From NCBI RefSeq assembly GCF_025961475.1, contig NZ_JAOQNS010000013.1:112047-176046 (forward strand): 64,000 nt of DNA, read 5' to 3'. The notes under the pieces were generated by a model. The model made no database searches and had not been told where the DNA came from. It worked only from the letters and a program-made list of their open reading frames with translations. Within the stretch, counting starts at the first letter, position 1. Every line of letters begins with the position of its first letter. A program made the translations under genes and the position numbers. Source of the stretch: Rhodobium gokarnense (GTDB taxonomy: Bacteria > Pseudomonadota > Alphaproteobacteria > Rhizobiales > Rhodobiaceae). Below are positions 17,718 through 26,680 of this stretch, one piece after another.

Positions 17718-18595
17718 CCGATGTGTCCCTCCCGGCGGATCCCGCGGTCGGCGGCGGGCATCGCAAGTCCGCCCTCCAACAGGTCCTGTCGCAGCCCAGT
17801 GCCGTGATCGGCGGCTCGATCGTCATCTTCTTCGTGCTGGTGGCGATCTTCGCAACCCTGCTGTCGCCTTACGATCCCAATGCGTCGGACTGGCTGGCGA
17901 TCCGCCAGGCGCCGAGTGCCGCCCATTGGTTCGGCACCGACGACCTCGGCCGCGACATCCTTTCCAGGATCCTGGTCGGCGCTCGGGCCTCGCTGCTGGC
18001 CGGCGTCATCGCGGTGGCGATCGCGATTGCCATCGGCGTGCCGTTGGGGTTGATCGCCGGCTATTTCGGCGGCCTGCTCGACGCCGTCATATCGCGCTGC
18101 ACGGACGCGCTTCTGGCCGTTCCGTTCCTCGTCCTGGCGATTGCCCTTGCCGCCTTCCTCGGCGCCAGCTTGCAGAACGCCATGATTGCGATCGGCGTTT
18201 CCGCCGTTCCGATCTTCATCCGGCTGACCCGCGGACAGGTGCTGGTGGTCAAGGGCGAAGACTACATCACCGCTGCCCGCGCCGTCGGCGTGCGCGACCG
18301 CAACATCATCGTCTCGCATGTGTTTCCGAACGTGCTGGCTCCGGTCGTCGTACAGGGCACGATCACCATGGCCGTGGCAATCCTTGCCGAGGCCAGCCTG
18401 GCGTTCCTCGGCCTCGGCCAGCGCCCGCCCGCGCCGTCCTGGGGCAGCATGCTCGACGTTGCCCGCCAGTTCCTGATCGAAGCGCCGTGGATGGCGGTCT
18501 GGCCGGGCCTTGCCATCGTCGCGATCGTCCTCGGCTTCAACCTCTTGGGCGACGGACTGAACGACGCCCTCAACCCGCACCGCGACACCGACTAG
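17714..18595 (+). CDS. ABC transporter permease, DppC/GsiD type (293 aa)
   Basis: Partner permease of the preceding gene. It has the DppC-like N-terminal extension and helix (VIGGSIVIFFVLVAIFATLLSP), the periplasmic motif HWFGTDDLGRDILSRIL, the EAA loop DYITAARAVGVRDRNIIVSHVFPN and the final EASLAFLGLG / PSWGSML block. ATG 17714 overlaps the DppB stop (ATGA), so the two are translated together. Last gene of the transporter operon; a tRNA follows after about 600 bases on the other strand. Confidence 0.94.
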   Translation: MTDVSLPADPAVGGGHRKSALQQVLSQPSAVIGGSIVIFFVLVAIFATLLSPYDPNASDWLAIRQAPSAAHWFGTDDLGRDILSRILVGARASLLAGVIAVAIAIAIGVPLGLIAGYFGGLLDAVISRCTDALLAVPFLVLAIALAAFLGASLQNAMIAIGVSAVPIFIRLTRGQVLVVKGEDYITAARAVGVRDRNIIVSHVFPNVLAPVVVQGTITMAVAILAEASLAFLGLGQRPPAPSWGSMLDVARQFLIEAPWMAVWPGLAIVAIVLGFNLLGDGLNDALNPHRDTD

Positions 18596-19202
18596 CCGGG
18601 ACGCACCGGAGCTTCATGGGCGTCGCGCGTCCAGCGTTCCGGCTGGGGCGGCGTTTGGACCCCCTGGCAAGATCGCCTGTCGACTTCGTACAGCCTACTG
18701 CCGATGCGCGAGAGGGCGCGGCAAGGGCATCGTTCGGTCTTGCAGGCCCTTGCCGCAGCGGCGCCCCGAGCTTTCCGAAAGCCATGAGGCGATCGAATCG
18801 GATCGCGCCCTCAACTGTGCGAGTTCCTGCCTATCGAAGTCCCGAACGACCCCAAATCCCGCGCTCCGTTAGCAGTGAGATGCAACGCAGTGCATCCGCA
18901 AATCGACATAGAGGAGCGCGCGTAGCACGCCGCGGGCGTTCGAGTTATTTGCGATAACTCATGAAATTGGCCCACCTCCAAGCAGAACCGTCGAACGCGC
19001 CACAAGCCGCGACCGCGGCCCGGGCCTCCGCCCGCCCTGCCGGAGACGATGAGCGAAGCGAACTCGTCGTGAGGAAAAACCGGCGCATCGAGATCGCGAC
19101 TGTTCGAACGCAAAGCGTTCGCAAGCCCGAACGGGCGCCGGCCGGCCAGGCCGCCCCCGCGGACACGTCGAGCGAAGCGAGACTGTCGTGAGCAAAAAAG
19201 AT
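18596..19202. other. Gene-poor 607-base spacer with decayed direct repeats beside tRNA-Arg
   Basis: No gene is supported; a short frame at 18961-19191 lacks a ribosome binding site and looks like noise. An inverted repeat GAGTTAT / ATAACTC with a 5-base loop is at 18942-18960. Two imperfect direct repeats of about 55 bases start near 19041 and 19160. Each contains GAGCGAAGCGA, then TCGTCGTGAG or TGTCGTGAG, an A-run and GGCGCA; the second copy runs into the 3' end of tRNA-Arg. Confidence 0.45.

Positions 19203-19215
<13 letters not shown>
19041..19215. repeat. Imperfect direct repeat reaching into the tRNA-Arg 3' end
   Basis: Copy one is at about 19041-19094 and copy two at about 19160-19215. 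Shared blocks in order are GGA(G/C)ACG, GAGCGAAGCGA, GTCGTGAG, five or six A, and GGCGCA followed by CGAGA-like sequence. In copy two the GGCGCA is the encoded CCA end of the tRNA (minus strand). Copy one therefore looks like a decayed remnant of a tRNA 3' end with its trailer. Confidence 0.45.
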
Positions 19216-19279
<64 letters not shown>

Positions 19280-19561
19280 AGAGCGCAGTTGCGGTGAAGC
19301 AACCGGCGACCGCGCTTTCATATCCGATCCGGGCGGCGCGGGCAATCGGGGAAATCCGGCCGGGAGGATTGTCGTAACCCCGGTCCTGACAGGTACCCCC
19401 CCGGTGAGCTTCCGCATCCCGCTCACCGCTCCAAAAGGAATCGGCAGGCCGGATGGGCAATGCACCAGGACATCGCAGCGGCGATCGGTTCGAATGCCGT
19501 GTTCCCGAAAACAGGTTTTGCCCGCTGCGCGATGGATGCGCGCGCGCAAAGCCCTCTCGCC

Positions 19562-21979
19562 TCAGGCCCTCAGCGTGCCGCCGGTGGCCTTCGATACCTT
19601 GTCGACGATCTTGGCCGCAACGGCTTCGATCTCGGCTTCCGTCAGGGTCTTTTCCCGCGGCTGCAGGGTGACCTCGATGGCGACCGATTTCGTTCCTTCC
19701 TCGATGCCCTTGCCGCGATAGACGTCGAAGACGCCGGCATCGGTCACCAGCGCCTTGTCGGCGCCCTTCGCCGCGCGCAGGATCGACAGTGCCTCGACGC
19801 CCTCGTCGACGATGAACGCGAAGTCGCGGCGGACCGGCATCAGGTCGGAGACGGCGAGCGGCGGCTTGGCCGTCGCGCGGCCCGCCTTCGGCTCCGGCAC
19901 GTTCTCCAGGATCACCTCGAACGCGACCAGCGGGCCTTCCACGTCGAGCGCTTCCAGCACCTTCGGGTGCAACTCGCCGAAGACCGCAAGGACGTTCTTG
20001 GGGCCGAGCGTCAGGGCGCCGGAGCGGCCGGGGTGGAACCAGCCGGGCGCCGTGCGAGAAACCTGCAGGCTGTCGACGGGGGCGCCGATGGCGGCGAGCA
20101 CGGCGAGCGCATCGGCCTTGGCGTCGAACGCATCGACGGCGGCGGCCGTGCCGGCCCAGTGGCGGCCGGCGCCGGAGGCCTTGGCCGTCAGGCGCCTCAC
20201 GCCCGTTGCCGCCGTCTTCTGGCCGTCCGGCCCATCGCCCTCATAGACCTGACCGACCTCGAACAGGGCGAGGTCGGCAAAGCCGCGGTCGGCGTTGCGC
20301 TGGGCGGCCGCTGCGAGGCCCGGGATCAGGCTCGGGCGCATGTCGGAGAGGTCCGCGGCGATCGGGTTGGCGAGCGCCAGCTCCGGCTTGCCGCCGCCGA
20401 AGAGTTCGGCATGGGGCTTCGGCACGAAGGAATAGGTGACGGCCTCGACCATGCCCCTTGCGGCGAGCGCGCGCTTGGCCTGGCGCGTCCGCTTCTGGCC
20501 GGTGGTGAGGATGCGCGGCGCGATGTGGCCCGCGCGCGGCATCGGCGTTACCGGGATGCGGTCGAGCCCGACGATGCGGATCACCTCTTCGACGATGTCG
20601 GCCTTGCCCTCCACGTCCGGGCGCCAGCTCGGCACCGCCACCTTGACCTGGGGGCCGGTGCCGGAGACCCAGAAGCCGAGCCGGGTCAGCACGGCCTTCG
20701 CCTCTGCCGGCGGCACGTCGAGGCCGGAAAGCCGCTTCACCTCGTTGAACGGGAACTCGATGATCCGGTCGTTGTCGGGCGCCGCACCTGAGAGCTCAAC
20801 CTCGCTCGCCTCGCCGCCGCAGATGTCGAGGATGAGCTGGGTGGCGATGTCGAGGCCGGGCAGCATGAAGGCCGGGTCGACGCCGCGCTCGAACCGGAAC
20901 CGGGCATCGGACTGCAGCCCGAGCTTGCGGCCGGTCTGGGCGACGTTCAGCGGCTCCCAGAGCGCGGACTCGACCAGCACGTCGACGGTGTCCCCGTTGC
21001 AACCCGTCTCTTCGCCGCCCATGACGCCGGCGATGGATTCCACCGAGTTGGCATCGGCGATGACGCACATGGTGTCGTCGAATTCGTAGGTGCGGCCGTC
21101 GAGGGCGAGCAGCGTCTCGCCCGGCCTGGCACGGCGCACGGTGAGGTTTCCGTCGACCTTGGCCGCGTCGAAGACATGGAGCGGCCGGCCATAGGCGTAG
21201 GTCATGTAGTTGGTGATGTCGACGAGGGCGTTGATCGGCCTGAGGCCGATCGCCGTCAGCCATCTCTGCATCCAGTCCGGCGACGGGCCGTTCTTGACGC
21301 CGCGCACCAGCCGCATGGCAAAGGCCGGGCACAGGGACTCGCCTTCCGGGAAATCGAGGGTCACGGTCACCGGGCAGGGGAAGCCGCCCTTGACGATCGG
21401 CCGGCGGCCTTCCTTGAGGTTGCCGATGCCCGATGCGGAGAGGTCGCGGGCGACGCCGTGGACGCCGAGGCAGTCCGGCCGGTTCGGGGTGATGGCAATG
21501 TCGATGACCGCGTCGTCGAGGCCGGCCCAGGCGGCGTAGGGCTCGCCCACCGGCGCGTCTTCCGGCAGCTCGATGATGCCCTCATGGGCGTCGGACAGCA
21601 TCATCTCACGCTCCGAGCACAGCATGCCGCGGGATTCCACGCCGCGGATGGTGCCGACCTTGAGGTCGACACCGGTGCCGGGGATGTGGGTGCCGGGGGG
21701 CGCGAAGACGCCCTTCATGCCGGTATGGGCGTTCGGCGCGCCGCAGACCACCTGCACGGGATCGCCGGAGCCGGTGTCGACCATGCAGACCTTGAGCCGG
21801 TCGGCGTCGGGGTGCTTTTCGGCCGAGATCACATGGGCGATGGTGAAGGGAACGAGCGCCTTGGCGCGGTCGTCGACCTCCTCGACCTCCAGCCCGATCA
21901 TGGTGAGCTGCGCGACGATCTCGTCGAGGCTCGCATCGGTGTCGAGGAATTCCTTCAGCCAGGACAGGGTGAATTTCAT
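19562..21979 (-). CDS. pheT: Phenylalanine-tRNA ligase beta subunit (805 aa)
   Basis: Full-length bacterial PheT of the alpha2-beta2 enzyme that charges tRNA-Phe. Domains: N-terminal start [14 protein letters not shown]; an EMAP-like tRNA-binding domain, about residues 40-150 ([22 protein letters not shown]); the B3/B4 editing domain, about 210-380; the B5 domain near 400-470; a synthetase-like core with RPSLIPGL; and a C-terminal FDX-ACB anticodon-binding domain from about 710 ([18 protein letters not shown]). ATG 21979. It follows pheS by 53 bases in the same operon. Confidence 0.97.
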   Translation of the reverse strand: MKFTLSWLKEFLDTDASLDEIVAQLTMIGLEVEEVDDRAKALVPFTIAHVISAEKHPDADRLKVCMVDTGSGDPVQVVCGAPNAHTGMKGVFAPPGTHIPGTGVDLKVGTIRGVESRGMLCSEREMMLSDAHEGIIELPEDAPVGEPYAAWAGLDDAVIDIAITPNRPDCLGVHGVARDLSASGIGNLKEGRRPIVKGGFPCPVTVTLDFPEGESLCPAFAMRLVRGVKNGPSPDWMQRWLTAIGLRPINALVDITNYMTYAYGRPLHVFDAAKVDGNLTVRRARPGETLLALDGRTYEFDDTMCVIADANSVESIAGVMGGEETGCNGDTVDVLVESALWEPLNVAQTGRKLGLQSDARFRFERGVDPAFMLPGLDIATQLILDICGGEASEVELSGAAPDNDRIIEFPFNEVKRLSGLDVPPAEAKAVLTRLGFWVSGTGPQVKVAVPSWRPDVEGKADIVEEVIRIVGLDRIPVTPMPRAGHIAPRILTTGQKRTRQAKRALAARGMVEAVTYSFVPKPHAELFGGGKPELALANPIAADLSDMRPSLIPGLAAAAQRNADRGFADLALFEVGQVYEGDGPDGQKTAATGVRRLTAKASGAGRHWAGTAAAVDAFDAKADALAVLAAIGAPVDSLQVSRTAPGWFHPGRSGALTLGPKNVLAVFGELHPKVLEALDVEGPLVAFEVILENVPEPKAGRATAKPPLAVSDLMPVRRDFAFIVDEGVEALSILRAAKGADKALVTDAGVFDVYRGKGIEEGTKSVAIEVTLQPREKTLTEAEIEAVAAKIVDKVSKATGGTLRA

Positions 21980-22032
21980 GACGTGTCCTTAACGGGTTGC
22001 GCCGCGCGGGTCCCGCTGCGGCACCGTAATGG

Positions 22033-23115
22033 TCAGGCAGTGAGCCCGCCGAACAGGGTCGGCAGGTCGAGGGGGCGGAAGCCGTAGTGGGTGAGCCAGC
22101 GGATGTCGGCGTCGAAGAAGGCGCGGAGATCCGGCATGCCGTATTTCAGCATGGCGATGCGGTCGATGCCCATGCCCCAGGCAAAGCCCTGGTACTCGTC
22201 CGGATCCAGCCCGCAATTTCTCAGAACGTTCGGATGGACCATGCCGCAGCCGAGGATCTCCATCCAGTCGTCGCCCTGGCCGAGGCGGACCTCGTCGCCG
22301 GAGCGGTCGCAGCCGATGTCGAGCTCCATGGACGGCTCGGTGAAGGGGAAGAAGGACGGGCGGAACCGCATCTTCACCTCGTCGACCTCGAAGAAGGCCT
22401 TGCAGAACTCCTCGTGCACCCACTTCATGTGGCCGACATGGCTGATCTTGTCGATGACCAGGCCCTCGACCTGGTGGAACATCGGCGTGTGGGTCTGGTC
22501 GCTGTCGCAGCGATAGGTGCGGCCGGGGATAATGATGCGGATCGGCGGCGGCGACTTCTCCATGGTGTGGATCTGCACCGGCGAGGTGTGAGTGCGCAGC
22601 AAGAGCCGGGAGCCGTCCTCCTTCTCATCGAAAAAGAAGGTGTCGTGCATCTCGCGGGCCGGATGGCCCTCGGGGAAGTTCAGCGCCGTGAAATTGTAAT
22701 AGTCGGTCTCGATGTCCGGGCCTTCGGCGATGGTGAAGCCCATGTCGGAATAGATGGCCGTCAGCTCGTCGATGACCTGGCTGATCGGGTGGATGCGGCC
22801 GGCATCGGACGGCCCGGGGCGCACCGGCAGGGTGACGTCGACGCTTTCCTTCGCCAGCCGCTCGGTGAGCGCCACTTCGCGCAGCTCCTCGCGGCGGGCG
22901 GATATCGCCTCGGTGACGCGGGCCTTCAGGCCGTTCAGCTTCGGGCCCATCACCTTGCGCTCATCCGGGCTCATGGTGCCGAGGCTCTTCATCTCCTCGG
23001 ATATGCTGCCCTTCTTGCCGAGGGCGGCGACGCGCAGCTCCTCAAGGGCCGCCTCGTCGCCGGCGCCGGCAATGGCGGTGGTGAGATCGGATTCCAGTCG
23101 CTCGAGATCGGTCAT
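22033..23115 (-). CDS. pheS: Phenylalanine-tRNA ligase alpha subunit (360 aa)
   Basis: Class II synthetase catalytic subunit. An N-terminal coiled coil (about residues 1-100, with LGKKGSI) is followed by the catalytic domain with [19 protein letters not shown], motif 2 ([23 protein letters not shown]), [12 protein letters not shown] and motif 3 ([16 protein letters not shown]). ATG 23115. The gene is downstream of rpmI and rplT with a 167-base gap that contains a GC hairpin, and upstream of pheT. This rpmI-rplT-pheS-pheT order is common in alphaproteobacteria. Confidence 0.97.
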   Translation of the reverse strand: MTDLERLESDLTTAIAGAGDEAALEELRVAALGKKGSISEEMKSLGTMSPDERKVMGPKLNGLKARVTEAISARREELREVALTERLAKESVDVTLPVRPGPSDAGRIHPISQVIDELTAIYSDMGFTIAEGPDIETDYYNFTALNFPEGHPAREMHDTFFFDEKEDGSRLLLRTHTSPVQIHTMEKSPPPIRIIIPGRTYRCDSDQTHTPMFHQVEGLVIDKISHVGHMKWVHEEFCKAFFEVDEVKMRFRPSFFPFTEPSMELDIGCDRSGDEVRLGQGDDWMEILGCGMVHPNVLRNCGLDPDEYQGFAWGMGIDRIAMLKYGMPDLRAFFDADIRWLTHYGFRPLDLPTLFGGLTA

Positions 23116-23253
23116 GGTATTCGCTTTGCTTGGAAAGGCGCCGTGGTTTTAGCAGAAATCGCGGCCGGCGGAAGGGGTGCCGCAAACGCATTCGGCCCGG
23201 CCGGCGAAAAACCGACCGGGCGGACCGGCACCTTTAAAGGGTCTGTCGGGTGA

Positions 23254-23271
23254 CCCGGGCCAGAGCCCGGG
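23254..23271. repeat. GC hairpin between rplT and pheS
   Basis: CCCGGGC-CAGA-GCCCGGG, seven-base perfect arms, lies just past the rplT stop. No T-run follows on the minus strand, so it is unlikely to be a full terminator; it may stabilise the rpmI-rplT message or lower pheST read-through. It also resembles the GTCACCCCGG-type palindromic repeat seen near 63.6 kb. Confidence 0.4.
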
Positions 23272-23282
23272 ACCGCATTCGA

Positions 23283-23639
23283 TCAGGCGAGCGCGGAACG
23301 CGCCTTTTCCACCAGCGCCTTGAAGGCGTCGGGCTGATGGATCGCCAGGTCGGACAGAACCTTGCGGTCGACCTCGATGCCGGCCTTGTTGAGGCCGTCG
23401 ATAAATCGACCGTAGGTCAGCCCGTTCTCACGGGTGGCGGCGTTGATGCGCTGGATCCACAGGGCGCGGAACTGGCGCTTGCGGGCCTTGCGGTCGCGAT
23501 AGGCATACTGGCCGGCCTTCTCGACCGCCTGCATGGCAACGCGGATGGTGTTCTTGCGGCGGCCATAGTAGCCCTTGGCGGCCTTCAGAACCTTCTTGTG
23601 GCGAGCATGGGACGTAACGCCCCGCTTGACGCGCGACAT
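23283..23639 (-). CDS. rplT: 50S ribosomal protein L20 (118 aa)
   Basis: Highly basic and of standard length for L20. The N-terminal [16 protein letters not shown] and the [10 protein letters not shown] block contact 23S rRNA, and the C-terminal domain has [16 protein letters not shown]. It is essential early in 50S assembly and in many bacteria also represses its own operon by binding the leader mRNA. It follows rpmI by 26 bases. Confidence 0.98.
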   Translation of the reverse strand: MSRVKRGVTSHARHKKVLKAAKGYYGRRKNTIRVAMQAVEKAGQYAYRDRKARKRQFRALWIQRINAATRENGLTYGRFIDGLNKAGIEVDRKVLSDLAIHQPDAFKALVEKARSALA

Positions 23640-23665
23640 GGCTCAATCTCCGAAAAGCGTTGGGT

Positions 23666-23863
23666 TCAGCTGTAGGGCAGATACTTCTTGACGATCCGGG
23701 TATCCGGCTCGGAAAGGACCATGGTGCCCCGCGCCTTGCGGATGAACTTGGTGGTCCGCTTGATCATCCCATGCCGCTTGCCGGCCTGGGCGACCTTGAT
23801 CTTGCCCGTCGCGGTGACCTTGAAACGCTTCTTGGCGCCCGCCTTCGTCTTCATCTTGGGCAT
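23666..23863 (-). CDS. rpmI: 50S ribosomal protein L35 (65 aa)
   Basis: Typical L35: [17 protein letters not shown], followed by a very basic middle and [12 protein letters not shown] at the end. First gene of the rpmI-rplT unit. Unlike in E. coli, infC is not directly upstream; it is at 27.4-27.9 kb. A hairpin plus T-run lies 39 bases upstream of the start. Confidence 0.98.
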   Translation of the reverse strand: MPKMKTKAGAKKRFKVTATGKIKVAQAGKRHGMIKRTTKFIRKARGTMVLSEPDTRIVKKYLPYS

Positions 23864-23901
23864 TTTGCTCTACTCCGTCTTTTTCAAGTGCGCCGAACGG
23901 G

Positions 23902-23922
23902 AAAAAGCGCCGCTGGGGGCGC
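23902..23922 (-). terminator. Terminator-like hairpin in the rpmI leader (possible attenuator)
   Basis: On the minus strand GCGCC-CCCAGC-GGCGC is followed immediately by TTTTT. It lies upstream of rpmI, in its 5' leader, not after a gene. This fits either termination of a transcript entering from 24 kb, where no minus-strand gene is seen, or attenuation of the rpmI-rplT operon. Confidence 0.55.
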
Positions 23923-24089
23923 CAACCGTCCGATGCTTTTTCTTTGAGCTTTTCAGAGCCAACACGGCATGCCCTTACGCCGGCCGGCTCAACGAACGCG
24001 GGTTTATAGCGGGAGGGGAGCGAGATGGCAAGCGGGCGGGAGGAAACTGCCGGCATCACCGTATTTGCCGAAGCGACCCGACGATGCCG

Positions 24090-24130
24090 CTTCCAATCGT
24101 TATGTAGTTTGGCTACATAACGATTGGAAG
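24090..24130. promoter_or_regulatory. Perfect inverted repeat, probable ModE (molybdate) box
   Basis: Eighteen-base arms, CTTCCAATCGTTATGTAG at 24090-24107 and its exact reverse complement at 24113-24130, flank TTTGG. The core ATCGTTATGTA-N7-TACATAACGAT closely follows the ModE/Mop box pattern (ATCGCTATATA-N6/7-TATATAACGAT). It lies 120 bases upstream of modD on the plus strand and about 225 bases from rpmI, so modD is the natural target. Confidence 0.75.
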
Positions 24131-24249
24131 ATCATTTCCCATTGCCTGCGACGGCGCCGCGGACGCAACGGCGGATTGCGCCTTTGCAATGCGGAAGCGA
24201 CGGGTCGATGGCGATATCCCGCCCTTAACGCACCAACACGGACCGGACG

Positions 24250-25092
24250 ATGATCCATATCGACGATGCCACCCTCCTTGGCTACCTCAAGGACGACGCG
24301 CCCTATGGCGACCTCACAAGCCGCACGCTCGACCTCAAGGGCGTGCCGGCGCGCATGACGTTTGCGGCCCGCGGGCCGATGGTCGTGTGCGGGATCGAGG
24401 AGGCGGCACGGCTGCTGGCGCTGATCGGCTGCGAGGTGCAGAAGGCCTGCGCCAGCGGCGACCGGTTGCCGGAGGCCGGGCCGGTGCTGGAGGCGACGGG
24501 CCCAGGCGAAGCGGTGCTTGTCGGCTGGAAAGTGGCGCAGATGCTGGTCGAATGGACCTCCGGCGTCGCCACGGCGGCGCGGCGTCTCACCGATGCGGCA
24601 CGTGCGGCCAACCCGGAGATCATCGTCGCCTGCACCCGCAAGGCCATTCCCGGCACCCATCTCTTGTCGGCAAAGGCGGTGCTTGCCGGCGGCGCCACGC
24701 TGCATCGCACCGGGCTTTCCGACACGGTGCTGCTGTTTCCCGAGCACCGCGCCCTCGGCGCCGCTCCGGACGTCCTCGCGGGCCAGATCGAGCGGCTGAA
24801 GGCCGCCTGCCCGGAACGCTCGGTGGTCGTTGAGGTAAAGACCGTCGAGGAAGCGCTCGTTGCGGCCGATAGCGGCGCCGACGTCCTGCAACTGGAAAAG
24901 TTCCCGCCGGACAAGGTGGCGGGCCTTACCGCCGCATTGATGGCATCGAAGCCGGTCAGGATCGCCGCGGCCGGCGGCGTCACGGCCGCCAATGCCGAGG
25001 CCTATGCCCGTTCCGGCGCCGCGATCCTGGTCACCTCGGCGCCCTATTACGCCAAACCCTGCGACGTCCAGGTGTCGATTACCCGGCATTGA
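24250..25092 (+). CDS. modD: ModD, NadC-like pyrophosphorylase of molybdenum gene clusters (280 aa)
   Basis: Quinolinate phosphoribosyltransferase fold (NadC family): an N-terminal YGDLTSRTL block, the mixed domain with MLVEWTSGVAT, the RKAIPGTHLLSAKAVLAGG region characteristic of ModD, a TIM-barrel half with SVVVEVKTVEEAL and LQLEKFPP, and the end AAAGGVTAANAEAYA. ModD genes usually stand at the end of modABCD operons; the reaction is not established. Here modD is alone, without modABC, but behind a molybdate-box palindrome, which supports the assignment and predicts molybdate-responsive repression. The start is ATG 24250. Confidence 0.88.
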   Translation: MIHIDDATLLGYLKDDAPYGDLTSRTLDLKGVPARMTFAARGPMVVCGIEEAARLLALIGCEVQKACASGDRLPEAGPVLEATGPGEAVLVGWKVAQMLVEWTSGVATAARRLTDAARAANPEIIVACTRKAIPGTHLLSAKAVLAGGATLHRTGLSDTVLLFPEHRALGAAPDVLAGQIERLKAACPERSVVVEVKTVEEALVAADSGADVLQLEKFPPDKVAGLTAALMASKPVRIAAAGGVTAANAEAYARSGAAILVTSAPYYAKPCDVQVSITRH

Positions 25093-25166
25093 GCCGGGCC
25101 ACGGCCCTTGCCCCCTGGCCTGCCGCCGCGCCATAACGGTCCGAGCCTTGCCCACCGGACCGCCCG

Positions 25167-25844
25167 ATGTTCTCCACCCGCCGCCTCGTCTTCCTGGAAC
25201 TTGTCGTCGTCGTCGCCGCGCCGCTGCTCATGGCCGGGACGGCGAGCCAGGCCGTGCGGTTTTCAGCGATCTTTCTGGTGGCCGCCTATTGTCTGATCGG
25301 GCTGTGGCGGGCGGGGGCGGTCAAGGCGTATCTCAGGCCCAATTTTCGGGGGTTTTTCGCCGCCCTGCCCGGCGTGCTCCTGCGCTCGGGCATCGCCGCG
25401 GTGGCGATCGCCGGGCTCGTATATGCCCTCCATCCGAACCGGCTGTTCTGCATTCCGCGGGCCAATCCGGACCTGATGCTGATCATCGCCTGCTTCTACG
25501 CCTTCGTCTCGGTGCTGCCGCAGGAAATCGCGTTCCGGGCCTATGCCGCGTTCCGGCTCGACGGGCTGAAGGTCGCGCCGGTTCCTGCCACGCTTCTCTC
25601 CGCCGCCGTCTTCGGCTGGGTGCACATCCTCTACGGCTCGTGGATCTCGGTGCTGCTGGCCTTCATCGCCGGCATCGCCTTTTACCGCACCTACCGCAAC
25701 AGCGGCTCGATCCTTGCCGCCTGGCTGGAACACAGCCTCTACGGCCTTGCGGTCTTTGCCATCGGCCTCGATCACCTGTTCTACAGCGGGCCGGGCACGG
25801 CGCGGCTTGAGTCCGTTTGCATGGCCGCGCCCCTATGGCCTTAA
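25167..25844 (+). CDS. CPBP-family intramembrane metalloprotease-like protein (225 aa)
   Basis: About six to seven hydrophobic helices. CPBP (Abi/CAAX protease) motifs are present: motif 1 reads PQEIAFRAY where the family has EExxxR, so the first glutamate is glutamine; motif 2 is FGWVHI; motif 3 is WLEHSLYG. The second glutamate, the arginine and both histidines are kept, so activity is possible but not certain. ATG 25167. The TAA stop lies at the edge of a dispersed repeat copy. No neighbour suggests a substrate. Confidence 0.8.
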   Translation: MFSTRRLVFLELVVVVAAPLLMAGTASQAVRFSAIFLVAAYCLIGLWRAGAVKAYLRPNFRGFFAALPGVLLRSGIAAVAIAGLVYALHPNRLFCIPRANPDLMLIIACFYAFVSVLPQEIAFRAYAAFRLDGLKVAPVPATLLSAAVFGWVHILYGSWISVLLAFIAGIAFYRTYRNSGSILAAWLEHSLYGLAVFAIGLDHLFYSGPGTARLESVCMAAPLWP

Positions 25845-25910
25845 AGCGCTTTCCCAAAAAGTTGATAGACTTTTTGGATAAGAAATCGCGTCAAAACAAA
25901 GACCTAAAGC
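25841..25910. repeat. Dispersed intergenic repeat, copy at 25.85 kb
   Basis: Starts with the stop of the CPBP gene: TTAAAGCGCTTTCCCAAAAAG, then an inverted CTTTTTGG segment, ATAAGAAATCGCGTCAAAAC and AAAGACCTAAAG. In reverse complement it matches the 8.8 kb copies and the tail at 2.96 kb. It lies between the CPBP stop and the stop of a minus-strand frame at 25912. Confidence 0.65.
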
Positions 25911-25911
25911 C

Positions 25912-26094
25912 TCAACCGTTGATTTGATAGTCGAGACGTCCGGCGTCGATTGCTCCGAGCACCTCGGTCCTCAAGACGTTCAAATCACTATCTGATACTA
26001 TTAATACGAAATATACAGTCGTTTTTACTTGTTCCAATAAATCATTATTGTAATTATTGATTGTTTTCGGGTCACAAGAGCAATTTCCAGCCAT
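25912..26094 (-). CDS. Possible small protein (60 aa)
   Basis: An ATG-started frame in an AT-rich stretch. The product starts MAGNCSCDPKTINNY and continues DLLEQVKTTVYFVLIVSDS, followed by a helical VLRTEVLGAIDAG part. Composition is protein-like and unlike that of a random GC-rich shadow frame. Its TGA stop comes directly after the repeat copy, opposite the CPBP stop, which is where this repeat tends to sit. There is no clear ribosome binding site and I recognise no family, so it could be non-coding. Confidence 0.35.
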   Translation of the reverse strand: MAGNCSCDPKTINNYNNDLLEQVKTTVYFVLIVSDSDLNVLRTEVLGAIDAGRLDYQING

Positions 26095-26155
26095 GCGGTT
26101 TTGATTGAAAGCCCGTATCCGAAAAGAAAAACAAATATTTTTGGGAGGGAAGACC

Positions 26156-26680
26156 ATGCTATCCACCAGATCCCGGACGCTGTCCTTTTTCCAGTCGCTG
26201 GCGATGCTTGCGCTGATCGCCGCCACCCTTGCGTTGTCCTTTGCCGGCACGGCACGGGCCGACTGCGACGCCCAGCGACGCGCCTTTGCGGAGGCCGCCG
26301 CGGCCCAGGCCGAGGCGGCCGCGGACCAGCGCCAGGCCTGCGGCGACCTGCGCCTTTGCAAGGCCGACTGCCGCATCCTGAAGAAGGAATGCAAGAAGAC
26401 CGCGCGGTCCGACAAGTTCCTGTGCATCGAGGAATGCAACGCGCTCAGCGGCCGCGACAAGCGCCAGTGCAAGCGCGAGTGCCGGGCCGACAAGCGGATC
26501 GCCAAGGCCGGCTGCCGGCGGGCGATCCGGGAATGCCGGGGCACCTGCCGCGACGTGCACAGGACGCCGGAATGTCAGGCGGCGCGCTCCGCCTCGACCC
26601 AGGCGGCGATCAACGCGTCCCTGGCCGGCGTGGCGCTGGCCGAATGCGAGCGCCAATCGGGCAATGAGGATGCCCAATAG
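26156..26680 (+). CDS. Secreted or periplasmic cysteine-rich protein (174 aa)
   Basis: ATG 26156 follows a strong GGGAGGGA site. A signal peptide covers about 36 residues (LSFFQSLAMLALIAATLALSF, ending TARA before DCDAQ). The mature part has a short Ala/Glu/Gln-rich helix, then a run of paired cysteines in basic helices: RLCKADC, KKECKK, FLCIEEC, QCKREC, GCRRAIRECRGTC, PECQ. The even spacing suggests disulfide-linked helical hairpins or metal binding. A start at 26105 would only add a leader before the signal peptide. I do not recognise the family. The AT-rich upstream region may hold its promoter. Confidence 0.75.
   Translation: MLSTRSRTLSFFQSLAMLALIAATLALSFAGTARADCDAQRRAFAEAAAAQAEAAADQRQACGDLRLCKADCRILKKECKKTARSDKFLCIEECNALSGRDKRQCKRECRADKRIAKAGCRRAIRECRGTCRDVHRTPECQAARSASTQAAINASLAGVALAECERQSGNEDAQ

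Noticed and set aside
15071..18963. The 13-mer GCGATAACTCATG at both ends of the binding protein/permease operon
   Set aside because: A 13-base match within a window this size is expected by chance, and no further similarity extends from it.
18961..19191. Plus-strand frame in the spacer before tRNA-Arg
   Set aside because: It runs through the imperfect direct repeats and has no ribosome binding site or family resemblance.
19460..20791. Plus-strand frame opposite pheT
   Set aside because: Antisense shadow of a full-length pheT gene.
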